Source: an uncultured Akkermansia sp.
GTDB lineage: Bacteria > Verrucomicrobiota > Verrucomicrobiia > Verrucomicrobiales > Akkermansiaceae
NCBI GenBank assembly: GCA_947631435.1
Contig: CANRLM010000022.1
Coordinates: 1-36,256, forward strand
Direction of reading: 5' to 3'
DNA: 36,256 bases
Shown here: positions 26,128 to 35,362 of the stretch, piece by piece
Position numbering within the stretch: position 1 is the first letter of the stretch
How the letters are laid out: every line of letters begins with the position of its first letter
Program-made: the position numbers and the translations under genes
Notes under the pieces: model-generated
Databases searched by the model: none
Seen by the model: the letters and a program-made list of their open reading frames with translations, nothing else
What the model was told of the DNA's origin: nothing

Positions 26128-27684
26128 TCAGTGGAGAAAATGGCGAACACCGGTAAAGACCATAGCGATGCCGGCGGCATCTGCCGCGTCAATCACCTCC
26201 TGGTCGCGAATAGAGCCACCCGGCTGAATGCAAGCAGTGGCACCGGCATCAATCGCAGTCTGCAAACCGTCGGCAAATGGGAAAAGACCATCAGAGGCGA
26301 TGACGCTCCCTTGCAAACTCAACCCGGCCTGACCAGCTTTCCAAACCGCGATCTTAGCAGAATCAACACGACTCATCTGACCGGCTCCAATGCCAAGTGT
26401 TCCATTTCTGTCGGTAAAGACAATAGCGTTGGAATGCACCTGCTTACAGACACGCCACGCAAAACGCATGGCTTCCATCTCATCTGCTGTAGGTACACGC
26501 TTCGTAACGACTTTGGCATCAAGCCCATCCAAACCAAGCACTTCGTCGTCCCGCTTCATGGTCATCACGCCACCGGGAGCAGTGCGTACCATGGGATACT
26601 TGCCATACTCACGCCAGGCATCCATATTGACGCGCATGATACGGCAATTCTTCTTCTTTTGCAGGATGACACGAGCCTCCGGCTCATAGTCTGGCGCTAT
26701 AATAACGTCCGTGAAAATGGCTCCCACAATGCGGGCAAGAGCTTCCGTCATCGGACGATTCATCACGATGACCCCGCCAAAAGGTGCCTGTGTATCCGTG
26801 CGGTACGCAAGCTTCCATGCCTGCACGAGGTCATTATCATCCTGCCCCACGCCGCAGGGATTTGTATGCTTTAAAATGCCGACTGTAGGACGACGGAAAT
26901 TGGATATAAGCGACGCGGCGGCATCAAGATCCAATACGTTGGTGTAGGAAAGTTCCTTTCCTTGCAGCTGGGTAAAAATCTTGTCAAAGTTCCCGTAAAG
27001 AACGCTGGGCTGGTGGGGATTATCCCCGTAGCGCAAGGTCTGGGCAAAAGGAAGTGTGAGCGAAAAATTAGCCTTGGTGCTACCTTCCGCTTGATGCCCC
27101 AGATAGTTCGAGATGGCAGCATCATACTCCGAAGTCCGCATAAAGACCTTGATCGCCAATTTCTCACGCGTCTTAAGGGTCGTTCCTCCCTGGTGGGCCC
27201 CCATCTCTTCCAGCACCATCGCGTAGTCCGCCGGATCCGATACCACAGTCACGGCGGCATAATTCTTCGCCGCAGAACGCAGCATGGATGGCCCCCCGAT
27301 ATCTATTTTTTCGATAGCCTCGGCCAGAGTAACCCCACTCTTGGCAATTGTCTCCTCAAAGGGGTAGAGGTTCACACAGACGAGATCAATGGTGGGGATA
27401 TGGTGCTGCTCGGCTTGCTTACGATGCTCCGGAAGGTCGCGGCGCTGCAGGAGACCTCCGTGTACCATGGGATGCAGGGTCTTAACGCGACCGTCGAAAA
27501 GCTCGGGAGCTCCTGTGTACTCAGAAATTTCGGTGACCTGGAGCCCAAGGTCCTTAAGGAACTTGCAGGTTCCGCCCGTTGAGATAAGCTGCACCCCTTG
27601 CCTGGCGAGTCCTTTTGCGAATTCTTCCAGTCCTGTCTTATCGGAGACTGACAGCAGAGCGCGTTCAATTTTGAGCGTTTCCAT
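26128..27684 (-). CDS. purH: Bifunctional AICAR formyltransferase / IMP cyclohydrolase
   Basis: Carries out the last two steps of de novo purine synthesis. 518 residues. The N-terminal cyclohydrolase domain shows [30 protein letters not shown] and [16 protein letters not shown]. The C-terminal transformylase domain shows [11 protein letters not shown], the catalytic KHTNPCGVG with its Lys-His pair, and [12 protein letters not shown]. It is the first gene of a purH-pdxJ pair. No ribosome-binding site is evident before ATG 27684. Confidence 0.97.
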   Translation of the reverse strand: METLKIERALLSVSDKTGLEEFAKGLARQGVQLISTGGTCKFLKDLGLQVTEISEYTGAPELFDGRVKTLHPMVHGGLLQRRDLPEHRKQAEQHHIPTIDLVCVNLYPFEETIAKSGVTLAEAIEKIDIGGPSMLRSAAKNYAAVTVVSDPADYAMVLEEMGAHQGGTTLKTREKLAIKVFMRTSEYDAAISNYLGHQAEGSTKANFSLTLPFAQTLRYGDNPHQPSVLYGNFDKIFTQLQGKELSYTNVLDLDAAASLISNFRRPTVGILKHTNPCGVGQDDNDLVQAWKLAYRTDTQAPFGGVIVMNRPMTEALARIVGAIFTDVIIAPDYEPEARVILQKKKNCRIMRVNMDAWREYGKYPMVRTAPGGVMTMKRDDEVLGLDGLDAKVVTKRVPTADEMEAMRFAWRVCKQVHSNAIVFTDRNGTLGIGAGQMSRVDSAKIAVWKAGQAGLSLQGSVIASDGLFPFADGLQTAIDAGATACIQPGGSIRDQEVIDAADAAGIAMVFTGVRHFLH

Positions 27685-27821
27685 GAGTCAATATCTTGTA
27701 AATGAATCTTCCCAACGGAAGATGCGCGCAAGACTACACCTCTTCGTGAAAAAAAGCAAGCCCAAATGGGGAAGAGGCCCGCGTAAACGCGTCAGAAAAT
27801 GAGATTTCCACGCGTACTAAC

Positions 27822-28233
27822 AGGGCAATCGCATTTGAGAGAAGTCAATCAACAGAGAAAATGCTCTTGTTGACTGATATCGCAGTTTATACGCATCAAA
27901 AATCATGACAACAAGTGGTCATCATGATGATGGATCTTCACAAAAACTTTTTGACCAACCATCCGCTACACCCCAAAAATTCGACTCCGCTACCGCTCCG
28001 CAAAAAAACGCGCAAAGCGCGCTAGTTCAATTCTTCGTCCTTCCCTCAACTTCACCCCTCACCCCGCTTCGCTCCTCACTCTCCCTTTCTAACCATCCCT
28101 CCCCCATGCCCCAGAAGTTCAGCCATGTTGAAGCACCGCAGAAACGCACGCTAGCGCGCTAACTATCAATACGTCGTCCTTCATAATTCGCAATTTGTAC
28201 TTCGGCAAACGCACTTCCTAATGCGTTTGCCCT
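27822..28233. repeat. MITE-like element, copy 1 (~412 bp)
   Basis: It opens with AGGGCAATCGCATT (27822-27835) and closes with AATGCGTTTGCCCT (28220-28233), inverted forms of the same motif. The interior carries two successive versions of a ~130-bp unit (CCATCC, then a CCCC-A-AA-TTC segment, CCGCA, and GCGCGCTA). The right end forms a hairpin (28204-28231, 10-bp stem GGCAAACGCA/TGCGTTTGCC). A shorter relative lies at 32030-32318, on the other side of the two-gene module, and a partial end lies at 1-76. There is no coding capacity. Confidence 0.65.
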
Positions 28234-28243
28234 AACTCATCAC

Positions 28244-28272
28244 TTGACAAAGCATATGAAGTCGGCTAAAAG
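28244..28272 (+). promoter_or_regulatory. Candidate promoter of the transglutaminase-like gene
   Basis: TTGACA (28244-28249), a 17-bp spacer and TAAAAG (28267-28272), with the chosen ATG at 28280. The -10 match is partial and overlaps the ribosome-binding site AAAGGAGG, so this is tentative. Confidence 0.35.
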
Positions 28273-28279
28273 GAGGAGT

Positions 28280-30880
28280 ATGAGAAGCAAGCTCGTCATC
28301 GTTGCCGTCGTACTCGGCTGCGCGGGCCTTGGTTTTTTGCTGGAGCCATTCATGTTGCCTGAGAAGCAAAAAATGGTGCAGCAGGAACTTCCGCCGCCCC
28401 CCGAACCGGCGGAGGAGCCTGTCGTGGTACCCGACCCCGTGGAGGAACCCGAAATTGTACAGGAGGAGACTCCGGAAGAACCGGAAGAGGTGGAGGATCC
28501 GGAGACGACAGATGTCAAAAAAATGGAGATTGTGCAAGGGGACAGTGTGAAACCTGTCGAAGAGGAAGAGACCAAAAAAGGACCATCTCCCACAGAATGG
28601 AAACACCCCAAGCAGCTGCAAAAAAAATTGGCGGCACGCGTGCGCACAGGGCTGAACCACATGAACAAAGACAGCATCCTCGAGTTTATCAAGAAACCAG
28701 AAAACAGATTAATCATCGCGCAGTGGGAGCTGCTGAACAAATCTAATCTCGACAAACTGGAAGATGTGATGAAAGGCAAGGGAGTAACGGATTCCCTCAT
28801 TCCCTTGCTCAATGATCTTCAATGGGTATCCACTTTTGTGTACGATGGCGAATTAGAATCGGCTGAGACAGCGCTGGCCATGGTTCATGATTTCCGCCAG
28901 GCAGATCCTAAAATGGATGAGGATGTTCCCCCGGAGGATAATATACCCGCACGTCCCGGCGTGAAGAAACGCATCGCTGCAGCGGTGGCGGTCGAGTTCA
29001 CCCGCAACGGCTGGTACGGTGCGTCAATGTTCAACCAGGGCAACTCAGATGACGCGAAAAATCTGGGCAGTATGCCGGGCACCAGATCACGCAACCGCAA
29101 GGCCGAACGAGAAGCTCAAAAAAATGCCTATCTCCTTGCACGAGAACGCTACTTGTTCTTTGCAGAGAGCTGGGATCAAGGTCTCCTCAACTCTCAGTTC
29201 GGCAACCTGCCGGATTGGCTCATGCACTTCCCTTGCGGATGGAAAGGCGACAGCCCCTTCGGCTCGGCAGGTTCCATGCGCTGGATGCGGGATAACACCT
29301 CGGCTCCCGCTATTAAATTCACCGGCATGGCCTTTCAGGTGCCTTACCTGCCGCTCAACAAATTTGGAGACACCATTTTTACGCCCCTTTATTATGAGCC
29401 GTTCAACGTACTCTATCCGGATAATTTTGCAAAGGCTGTACGCGACACCGGTGCCGTGTGCGGAGGTTGCTCACATTTCGGAGCGTCTTCCTCCTGCGCC
29501 AACGGGGTGCCGGCTATCACGGTCGGTGAACCGGGGCACTGCGCCTACGCCGTGTACGCCGATGGAAAGTGGCATCCGAGTTTCACCATCTCCGATGACC
29601 GTCACCCCCATTGGAAGGTCTGGGGCATGGACACATGGAGTGCGTTAGAAATGATGTCCGACATGTATGCTGAGGGGCAACGCACGCGCGATGCGCAGAT
29701 CTTGACCTCCCTGGGCTCCATCATGCTGGCCAACCACCAGGAGAAAAACGCTCTTCAGGTTTATGAGATGGCGGTGACAATGCAGCCGCTCTATAACCCG
29801 GTGTGGAAACTTTACCTGCAAACAGCAGCCAAGTCACTGGCTCATATGCCTTCCCGTTATCTTGGTGTAAACGAATTCATCTGCACCTCTGTGGCTCCCA
29901 AACACCCTGAGATGTGCTCTCATTACCTGGCGGAAACAATTTACCCGACACTGTTCAAAGCACTACGCACCCCGAAACAGAAGATGGTGGCATTCAAGAG
30001 TTTCTTCGACAATTTGGATGTCAATGAAAAAGCAGAATGGGATATTCAAAAGTTACTTAATCTCCAGTATGAGTCGCTGGGTAAGTCTTTCTCCAACAAG
30101 GAAGGGTACCTGCGGATGGTGGCGGACGCTGTGAACCGTCGCCCGAAATTCGGAGCAGCCCTCAGCTGGGCCGTATCCAAAGCATACAATGAAAGCAGAC
30201 GCATGGGAGACAAAGTCCGGGGGATGGTGGATACCCTGCTGGAAGCTTTGCCGAAGGATGATGCCGAGGCGAAGGAAAAGCACGCACTTCTCTCAGCTTC
30301 AGTGGTACGCGCAGCAGAGGAAATGTGCGCAGCAACACTTGAGAGTTCCGGTCGAATCAACCCCCGCGATTTGGATTACTTCCTCGACTTGTCAAACAAA
30401 TACTGCGCACCATACCTCGAAACAGGGGATGTGGGTAAAATGCCGGATTTCCCCAAGCAGGAAGGCAAGCTGGTCTCGGAAGGGGGCATGGTGATGATGC
30501 AGAAATACAATCCCGATCAAAGCACCATCGTACAACACGCCGCTGCACTCACGGCACGTGGTGGTCGTATCCTATCGGAAAAGGGAAACCACGTAAAAAT
30601 CATGATACAATTGCCGGAGCGTGTCAATATTACCAGTGTTGTCATCGTTCCAACCGATGGATGCAAAAAATACCGTGAATGGTATATCGAAACTTCCTCC
30701 GATGGCAAGAAATGGGAACTCCTGACAAATCTGCCTGATTCCAGGGATGAGGCCTACACCGTGGTTGACCTGGGAGGCCGTTCCCGCCAGGCCAAATTCT
30801 TGCGTATTGATTCGGGTGCGGAACAAATGGTTGGCATAGATTTCAGAGCCGTTCTCGTATATGACAAGCATAGAAAATAA
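28280..30880 (+). CDS. Membrane-anchored transglutaminase-like protein with a discoidin-like C-terminus
   Basis: 866 residues. The start at ATG 28280 is set by the strong AAAGGAGG site just before it; an ATG at 28256 and a TTG at 28244 are alternatives. One N-terminal helix (KLVIVAVVLGCAGLGFLL) anchors the protein, followed by a Pro/Glu/Val-rich linker (about 30-110), probably spanning the periplasm. The central region holds a transglutaminase/papain-fold signature: GAVCGGCSHFG with candidate nucleophile C394, then GVPAITVGEPGHCAYAVY with H420, then KWHP and HPHW. From about residue 745 the chain resembles an F5/8-type C (discoidin-like) beta-sandwich (REWYIETSSDGKKWELL; RQAKFLRIDSG). A carbohydrate- or protein-binding enzyme that cuts or links peptides is plausible, but the substrate is unknown. 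It overlaps the next gene by 20 bp. Confidence 0.82.
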   Translation: MRSKLVIVAVVLGCAGLGFLLEPFMLPEKQKMVQQELPPPPEPAEEPVVVPDPVEEPEIVQEETPEEPEEVEDPETTDVKKMEIVQGDSVKPVEEEETKKGPSPTEWKHPKQLQKKLAARVRTGLNHMNKDSILEFIKKPENRLIIAQWELLNKSNLDKLEDVMKGKGVTDSLIPLLNDLQWVSTFVYDGELESAETALAMVHDFRQADPKMDEDVPPEDNIPARPGVKKRIAAAVAVEFTRNGWYGASMFNQGNSDDAKNLGSMPGTRSRNRKAEREAQKNAYLLARERYLFFAESWDQGLLNSQFGNLPDWLMHFPCGWKGDSPFGSAGSMRWMRDNTSAPAIKFTGMAFQVPYLPLNKFGDTIFTPLYYEPFNVLYPDNFAKAVRDTGAVCGGCSHFGASSSCANGVPAITVGEPGHCAYAVYADGKWHPSFTISDDRHPHWKVWGMDTWSALEMMSDMYAEGQRTRDAQILTSLGSIMLANHQEKNALQVYEMAVTMQPLYNPVWKLYLQTAAKSLAHMPSRYLGVNEFICTSVAPKHPEMCSHYLAETIYPTLFKALRTPKQKMVAFKSFFDNLDVNEKAEWDIQKLLNLQYESLGKSFSNKEGYLRMVADAVNRRPKFGAALSWAVSKAYNESRRMGDKVRGMVDTLLEALPKDDAEAKEKHALLSASVVRAAEEMCAATLESSGRINPRDLDYFLDLSNKYCAPYLETGDVGKMPDFPKQEGKLVSEGGMVMMQKYNPDQSTIVQHAAALTARGGRILSEKGNHVKIMIQLPERVNITSVVIVPTDGCKKYREWYIETSSDGKKWELLTNLPDSRDEAYTVVDLGGRSRQAKFLRIDSGAEQMVGIDFRAVLVYDKHRK

Positions 30881-31922
30881 CAATAACATATTCACCTGCG
30901 CTATCCAGGTACTCGCTCTTCTTGCCCTGGGAATCGCTTCCCCGACACTTGCGAAAGGGGAATCGCCCATGCAGGAGGCTGCTGAGGTATCGACAGACTC
31001 GCCTTCAGGGGATATGAATAGTTCTTCCGCTACGTCTCGCCGCGATGCCTCCTACTCCGAAGCCCTGCGTAACGCCGGACCGGATGGAGTCATTATTTTC
31101 TGCTACGGTCCGGATTGGAACCGACGAAGCGTGAGAATGCTTAAAAGTTTCTGGGAACGTCCTGAAGTGGAGCAAGTGACGGGCTCGGCGCGCCTGCTCG
31201 CCGTGCCTTGTTATCAAAACCCAACAGATGAACAGAAGGCAAAAGAGCAAGAAATATCCGCAGGAATGCCTCAGCCTCCCTTCGGAGTCTGCCCATCAGT
31301 CCTGATGCTGGATAACGAAGGGAAAGTGTACTCTTGTCTGCCGGGAATGGACTATCTTGGCGATGAAACAGGAGCCCTTGGGTTGGAGAATATTCCCAAG
31401 AAACTGGCTGCTCTCCGTAAAATGCGTGAATTACTTGCCAAAGCCGGCGAAGTAACGGGACCGGCAAAAGCCAAGATAATTGGAGAAATCTCTGATTTAC
31501 CCATCAAGGTACCGGATGATCTCGCTCGACAAGCGGAAGAGGCTGATCCAAAAGATACCACCGGCGTAGTAGCACGCACATCACACAATCCTCAGAATCT
31601 CCTCTACAAACTCATGGGAACAAAAGACGGATTCCTGACGGCGAGTTCTAATCCGAATTTAAAAGAAATGCTCACGGAGAGCATGAAAATTATCAATAAT
31701 GAAAACATCCGCACAGCAGACCGGCAGGAAGCCTATTTCTTGCTCATTGGGCAGACCCGACGAGAGGAGGGCGCCAGCGCGCGTTTCAAACAGTTGATTA
31801 ACGCCTGCATCAAGCTTGATCCAAATTCACCAGAAGCGTCTGTTGCTCGCTCTCTTCTGGAGGAATGGGGTTCATACAAAGCTCCGAAACACGATGGAAA
31901 AAAGAGAGGCAGGAATCGATAA
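30861..31922 (+). CDS. Exported thioredoxin-fold protein lacking the CxxC motif
   Basis: 353 residues with a signal peptide (CAIQVLALLALGIASPTLA). Residues about 65-170 look like a thioredoxin-like domain: GVIIFCYGPDWNRRSV, where the CxxC active site would be, then RLLAVPCYQNPT and a CPSVLMLDNEGKVY strand with the usual cis-Pro-like position. Because the redox pair is missing, disulphide exchange of the normal kind is not expected. The C-terminal half is helical and TPR-like (QEAYFLLIGQTRR; PEASVARSLLEEWG). It starts within the last 20 bp of the transglutaminase-like gene, so the two are translationally coupled and probably work together. The function is not known. Confidence 0.75.
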   Translation: MTSIENNNNIFTCAIQVLALLALGIASPTLAKGESPMQEAAEVSTDSPSGDMNSSSATSRRDASYSEALRNAGPDGVIIFCYGPDWNRRSVRMLKSFWERPEVEQVTGSARLLAVPCYQNPTDEQKAKEQEISAGMPQPPFGVCPSVLMLDNEGKVYSCLPGMDYLGDETGALGLENIPKKLAALRKMRELLAKAGEVTGPAKAKIIGEISDLPIKVPDDLARQAEEADPKDTTGVVARTSHNPQNLLYKLMGTKDGFLTASSNPNLKEMLTESMKIINNENIRTADRQEAYFLLIGQTRREEGASARFKQLINACIKLDPNSPEASVARSLLEEWGSYKAPKHDGKKRGRNR

Positions 31923-32699
31923 AGCTCTCTCCCCCTCCCATCCGTTTTCCCGTTGCCCTGCATTTCCCCTGTACCTTTCGTTATATTCTTTCGAGAGGAC
32001 TCGTCCGCAAGTCTCCACTACCTCCCCCGAGGCAAACGCATTTGAGAGGATTCCATCGACGGAAAAGCTACACTATTGTTTACAAAAATGCGTGTAGCAC
32101 ACTAATTATCAACTTTTACTTTAATCCTTCGCGCTTCTTTCAACTTCACCCTCCGTCCCGGCTTCGCTCCTCACAAAGCCTTTCTAAGCACCCCTCCCCT
32201 ATGCCCTCAAAATTCACCTCTGCTATCTCTCCGCAATCCCGCGCAAAACGCGCTAGAACGACAATTCGTAATTCGTAGTTCGTACTTCGGCAAACGCATT
32301 TCCTAATGCGCTTGCCCTGTACCTCCCCTGCTCGTCTTGAAACAACTTTGGCCGAAGACAGGGATTTGTGGTGCATTCGCTCGGAAACACGGTTGCCCTG
32401 CCGGAAGAACAAAAAGAAGTTATTGTTTTGATTTTGTGCAGATTAGAACATTCTTCAAATTTTAAGGAAAGCAAATCTCTGATTCAGCCAGGCTTGAAAA
32501 TAGAAGACAAGATTACACGAGCAACTGAACATAACTTTTCCCCTTCGTGCTCTAAACATCATGCCCCCCGGCTTCCTCTCACTTTTCCTTACTCGAAAGT
32601 TTGTCCTTCTCTCAAACGTTGAAATTTTTCATGAAAGAACATAATTTCTCGAGGAAGGAAATCTATCCGCGCTTGCGTTTCGAGTATTAACACGGTAGA
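31923..32699. other. Long intergenic region containing MITE-like copy 2
   Basis: About 780 bp. Positions 32030-32318 are the second MITE-like element. The remainder, 32319-32699, is AT-richer and contains only short frames (for example 32368-32622) without recognisable features. I see no RNA gene. Confidence 0.5.
32030..32318. repeat. MITE-like element, copy 2 (~289 bp)
   Basis: It opens with AGGCAAACGCATTTGAGAGG and closes with AATGCGCTTGCCCT (32305-32318). It shares with copy 1 the ordered words CAACTTCACC, CTTCGCTCCTCAC, CCTTTCTAA, CCCTCCCC-ATGCCC, CGCGCTA, GTACTTCGGCAAACGCA. The right end folds as a hairpin (32289-32316, 12-bp stem with one mismatch). Confidence 0.65.
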
Positions 32700-33239
32700 A
32701 TGAGCGGTATGAACACTAGATTCCTCTCCGCGACGCTTGCACTACTGCTCGCATTCGGCGAGCTTTTCGCACAAAGTCCGGATCTGGCGAATGAGAGCAG
32801 GGATCTGTCACGCGTGGTGCGCCATCCGGATGGATCCCGATCGGTGTATAAGCGGCAAAGCGGGAGCAAAGGTATGCACTGTGCCAGCTATACGGCAAGC
32901 GGCAAGTTGGCGGCCATCAATGACTATCACGAGGGAAAGTACGGCCAGCTTACGGGCTGCATCATCTACAATCACGAACGCAAACCGATCTACAAGGTCA
33001 GCTATGGTTATGACAGCTCAGCACGTCTCGTGGAGGAACGCATGTTCTCTTGCCCTCAAGGGAAGCTCGTGCAGAGAGTCATCTACAAATACGATGCAGC
33101 AGGGAACCGTTCCAAACCGCTGATCATCTCCCTGGACACAGAAACTAACAGGCAAATTACCCCGACCATGAAGGGGAACGAAAATCGTATCTACCGCGAA
33201 ATGGGCGGAGGCAGGGGCGCTCCTGCACCGTCTCGTTAA
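32700..33239 (+). CDS. Small exported protein with RHS/YD-like motifs
   Basis: 179 residues with a signal peptide (FLSATLALLLAFGELFAQ). The mature part repeats a short strand pattern: SYTASGKLAAINDYHEGK, then YGYDSSARLVEERMF, then YKYDAAGNRS, like the YD/RHS-type beta-repeats that build up from Y-D-x-x-G-[RN]-[LR]. Only about three units are present, so it would be a small exported or surface beta-protein rather than a toxin. ATG 32700 and 32709 are both possible starts. It stands alone, between the repeat-rich region and the mazG operon. Confidence 0.68.
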   Translation: MSGMNTRFLSATLALLLAFGELFAQSPDLANESRDLSRVVRHPDGSRSVYKRQSGSKGMHCASYTASGKLAAINDYHEGKYGQLTGCIIYNHERKPIYKVSYGYDSSARLVEERMFSCPQGKLVQRVIYKYDAAGNRSKPLIISLDTETNRQITPTMKGNENRIYREMGGGRGAPAPSR

Positions 33240-33288
33240 AGATGACAACCGGGAATGGGAAAGCATCCAAGACAACTGAAAAACACGT

Positions 33289-33582
33289 ATGGAGAGGGTT
33301 TCATGGCAGGCACGAACCGAGAATGGCAGCGCGGTAGTGTACGAAGCAAGTTATTTTGGCAAGTGGTGGCAACTCACGTGTACTCCGAAAGCGCCGCGCT
33401 CGCAACGTAATGAAGTCGAGCCCTGCCCCGTGGAATTCACGCGCGAATTATGGGAAGCGCTGCGCGATGTACTCATGCGTAAATACCGTCGGCGACGCGT
33501 AGCCTGGAACATGGTCCAGCAGGTAGAGGACATTCTGGCAGGAAGAGCCACCAACAAACGCAAAGACCAGCGCCACTTATGA
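33289..33582 (+). CDS. Small hypothetical protein, first gene of the mazG operon
   Basis: 97 residues that I do not recognise. It has no signal peptide, an aromatic N-terminal half (YEASYFGKWWQLTCTPKAPR) and a basic helix (VLMRKYRRRRVAWNMVQQVE). The stop overlaps the mazG start by ATGA (33579-33582), which supports it as a real gene translated with mazG. The basic C-terminus could bind nucleic acid, but no known fold is evident. Confidence 0.6.
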   Translation: MERVSWQARTENGSAVVYEASYFGKWWQLTCTPKAPRSQRNEVEPCPVEFTRELWEALRDVLMRKYRRRRVAWNMVQQVEDILAGRATNKRKDQRHL

Positions 33583-34400
33583 ATGATGACGAAATCATCC
33601 ACTGCGAAGAGAAGGAGCGACAGCTGAAACGTGCCATCGCAATCATGCACCGTTTGCGCACCCCGGGAGGCTGCCCATGGGATGCCGAGCAAACACATGA
33701 GAGTATCATTCCTAATCTCATCGAAGAGTGTTATGAATGCATCGACGCTATACGGGCGAAGGACTGGAGCCACCTGCGTGAGGAACTTGGGGATGTGCTG
33801 CTGCAAGTGCTCTTCCACGCTGAGATAGCGCAAGGAACACCGGAAGAGAATTTTGACATTTACGACGTAGCGCAAGAGCTGAGTGACAAACTCGTGCGGC
33901 GTCATCCGCATGTATTTGGCGATTCCTGCATCAGTGATGCATCGGGCGTGCTCCGGCGATGGGACGAAATCAAACGCACTGAGCGCCACAATGAAAACAA
34001 GCCTCCGCTGCACGATACGGGGAAAGGATTACCGGAGCACCTGCGCGCCCTCAAAATTTCCGCGAAGGCGGCAAAGATGGGTTTCGATTGGCCGGATGCC
34101 CGAGGAGTATGCGACAAACTTCGTGAGGAGATGGATGAGGTAGAAGAAGCCCTGTCACTAGAGAATGCGGATGCGCAAGTGGAGGAGGAGCTGGGCGATC
34201 TGCTCTTCACGGCGATCAACCTCTGCCGCCACTGCAATATAAACCCAGATTTAGCTCTGTACAAGGCCAGTAAAAAATTCTCCCAGCGCTTCCATGCTAT
34301 GCTTGATCTGCTACGCCATCAGGGAATCCAAACTCCCTCCGCGTCTGAGATGGAACATGCATGGAATGAAGTCAAGAAATGTAACCTGCAAACAACCTGA
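33579..34400 (+). CDS. mazG: Nucleoside triphosphate pyrophosphohydrolase MazG
   Basis: Hydrolyses (d)NTPs to monophosphates and pyrophosphate; a house-cleaning and stress-related enzyme in the cytoplasm. 273 residues with the tandem MazG domains of the long form. The first domain has RLRTPGGCPWDAEQTHESI, the metal-binding EECYE pattern (EExxE), and ELGDVLLQVLFHAEIA. The second has KLREEMDEVEEAL followed by EEELGDLLFTAINL. The start is fixed by ATGA overlap with the small upstream gene. The lipoprotein gene follows after 5 bp. Confidence 0.95.
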   Translation: MNDDEIIHCEEKERQLKRAIAIMHRLRTPGGCPWDAEQTHESIIPNLIEECYECIDAIRAKDWSHLREELGDVLLQVLFHAEIAQGTPEENFDIYDVAQELSDKLVRRHPHVFGDSCISDASGVLRRWDEIKRTERHNENKPPLHDTGKGLPEHLRALKISAKAAKMGFDWPDARGVCDKLREEMDEVEEALSLENADAQVEEELGDLLFTAINLCRHCNINPDLALYKASKKFSQRFHAMLDLLRHQGIQTPSASEMEHAWNEVKKCNLQTT

Positions 34401-34405
34401 GAGAG

Positions 34406-35362
34406 ATGCGACAAGTTTTGCTCCTGCTCGGCCTTTCTCTGGCGGCTTCCTGCACCACACGAAAGGAGATTGAGCGCCCGGACAACGAAGACCCGAGCGT
34501 GGCAGCAGAACAAGCACTGGCAAATCTCGGAAATCCTCTGCTAGCGAACAAAGGTGACCTCAACGCTGTCAATGTCAGCGTGAGCAGTTCCGAAGAGCTC
34601 GAAAAAATCGACAATGGGTCAGATGAAGAATTGATCTGGACGGATGCCGACCACCCCGACGCAGAAATCCCTGAGCTAACTGAAATCTTCGAACACAAGC
34701 GACAGGGCACCGGTTGGCAGTCAAACATGTCTCGCTCCATCAAGCTGGCACGCCGACGTGAACAGCCTCTCATCGTATGGTTTCACGACTCCGTTATCAG
34801 CCCGCGAAGCAACGCTCTGGGCTCTCAATATCTCACGACACGCGAATTCTTGGATTGGGCCGACAACCACGCCGTGCTTCTGCGCCTGGATTCCGGTGCC
34901 TCTCAGGACGACAAACGAGCCGATAATGCGCCCTATCACGCAGATAGCATCAACACCCTGCAGAGGCGCTACGGTCTTACTCGCAAGCCTTCCTTTGCCA
35001 TTCTTACCCCTCACGGAAAAATCGCGGCGCGCATCGACGGGTTTGATGGCATGCTCCCCGGATTTATCATCGAACTTAAAGAAGGCGTCGCACGTGCAGA
35101 TAAGGAATTCGCACAGTATAAGGATCGCCTCGCCGAACGAGGCTTCAGAAATTGGACCTCCGCCAATGGCGGAAGGCGTATCTTTGCTAAACTTATGCGA
35201 TTCGATATCGACAAGGGTGTAGTCTATCTTAAAGAAAGTGGTGGTCGCATCACACGCACCAAGCTCACCCATTTCTGCCATGAGGACATTGAATACCTGC
35301 AAAAGCAGTTTCCCTCTAAGAGGAGTGAAAAAACTTCCGCCGAAGCGAAAGACGCCCTATGA
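34406..35362 (+). CDS. Lipoprotein with a thioredoxin-like domain and SHD1-like C-terminal domain
   Basis: 318 residues. The N-terminal signal MRQVLLLLGLSLAASC has lipobox LAASC, predicting C16 as the lipidated residue. After an acidic linker, residues about 110-225 resemble a thioredoxin fold (RREQPLIVWFHDSVISPRS; KPSFAILTPHGKIAARIDG) without a CxxC pair. Residues about 245-300 match the pattern of the SLA1-homology SHD1 domain (FRNWTSANGGRRIFAKLMRF; GVVYLKESGGRITRTKL; CHEDIEYLQ). The combination fits an envelope scaffold or adaptor protein rather than a redox enzyme (inference). It lies 5 bp after mazG, and its stop overlaps the TetR start by ATGA. Confidence 0.77.
   Translation: MRQVLLLLGLSLAASCTTRKEIERPDNEDPSVAAEQALANLGNPLLANKGDLNAVNVSVSSSEELEKIDNGSDEELIWTDADHPDAEIPELTEIFEHKRQGTGWQSNMSRSIKLARRREQPLIVWFHDSVISPRSNALGSQYLTTREFLDWADNHAVLLRLDSGASQDDKRADNAPYHADSINTLQRRYGLTRKPSFAILTPHGKIAARIDGFDGMLPGFIIELKEGVARADKEFAQYKDRLAERGFRNWTSANGGRRIFAKLMRFDIDKGVVYLKESGGRITRTKLTHFCHEDIEYLQKQFPSKRSEKTSAEAKDAL

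Larger units (their letters stand above)
27685..28279. other. Divergent intergenic region between purH and the transglutaminase-like gene
   Basis: About 595 bp. Most of it is the MITE-like element at 27822-28233. The purH promoter should lie near 27690-27820, but no clear boxes are visible. A short inverted repeat ATGAC-N8-GTCAT lies near 27904-27921. Confidence 0.5.

Noticed and set aside
25276..26874. A 532-codon plus-strand open frame across lnt, pdxJ and purH
   Set aside because: It lies antisense to two complete canonical enzymes; the composition is what GC-biased antisense frames give, with no domain or signal.
27822..28233. CRISPR array or tandem satellite in the purH upstream region
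   Set aside because: The internal units are too long, too diverged and too few; the inverted ends fit a MITE-like element better.
32368..32622. An 84-codon plus-strand frame in the long intergenic region
   Set aside because: No initiation signal, no domain, and composition like the surrounding non-coding DNA.
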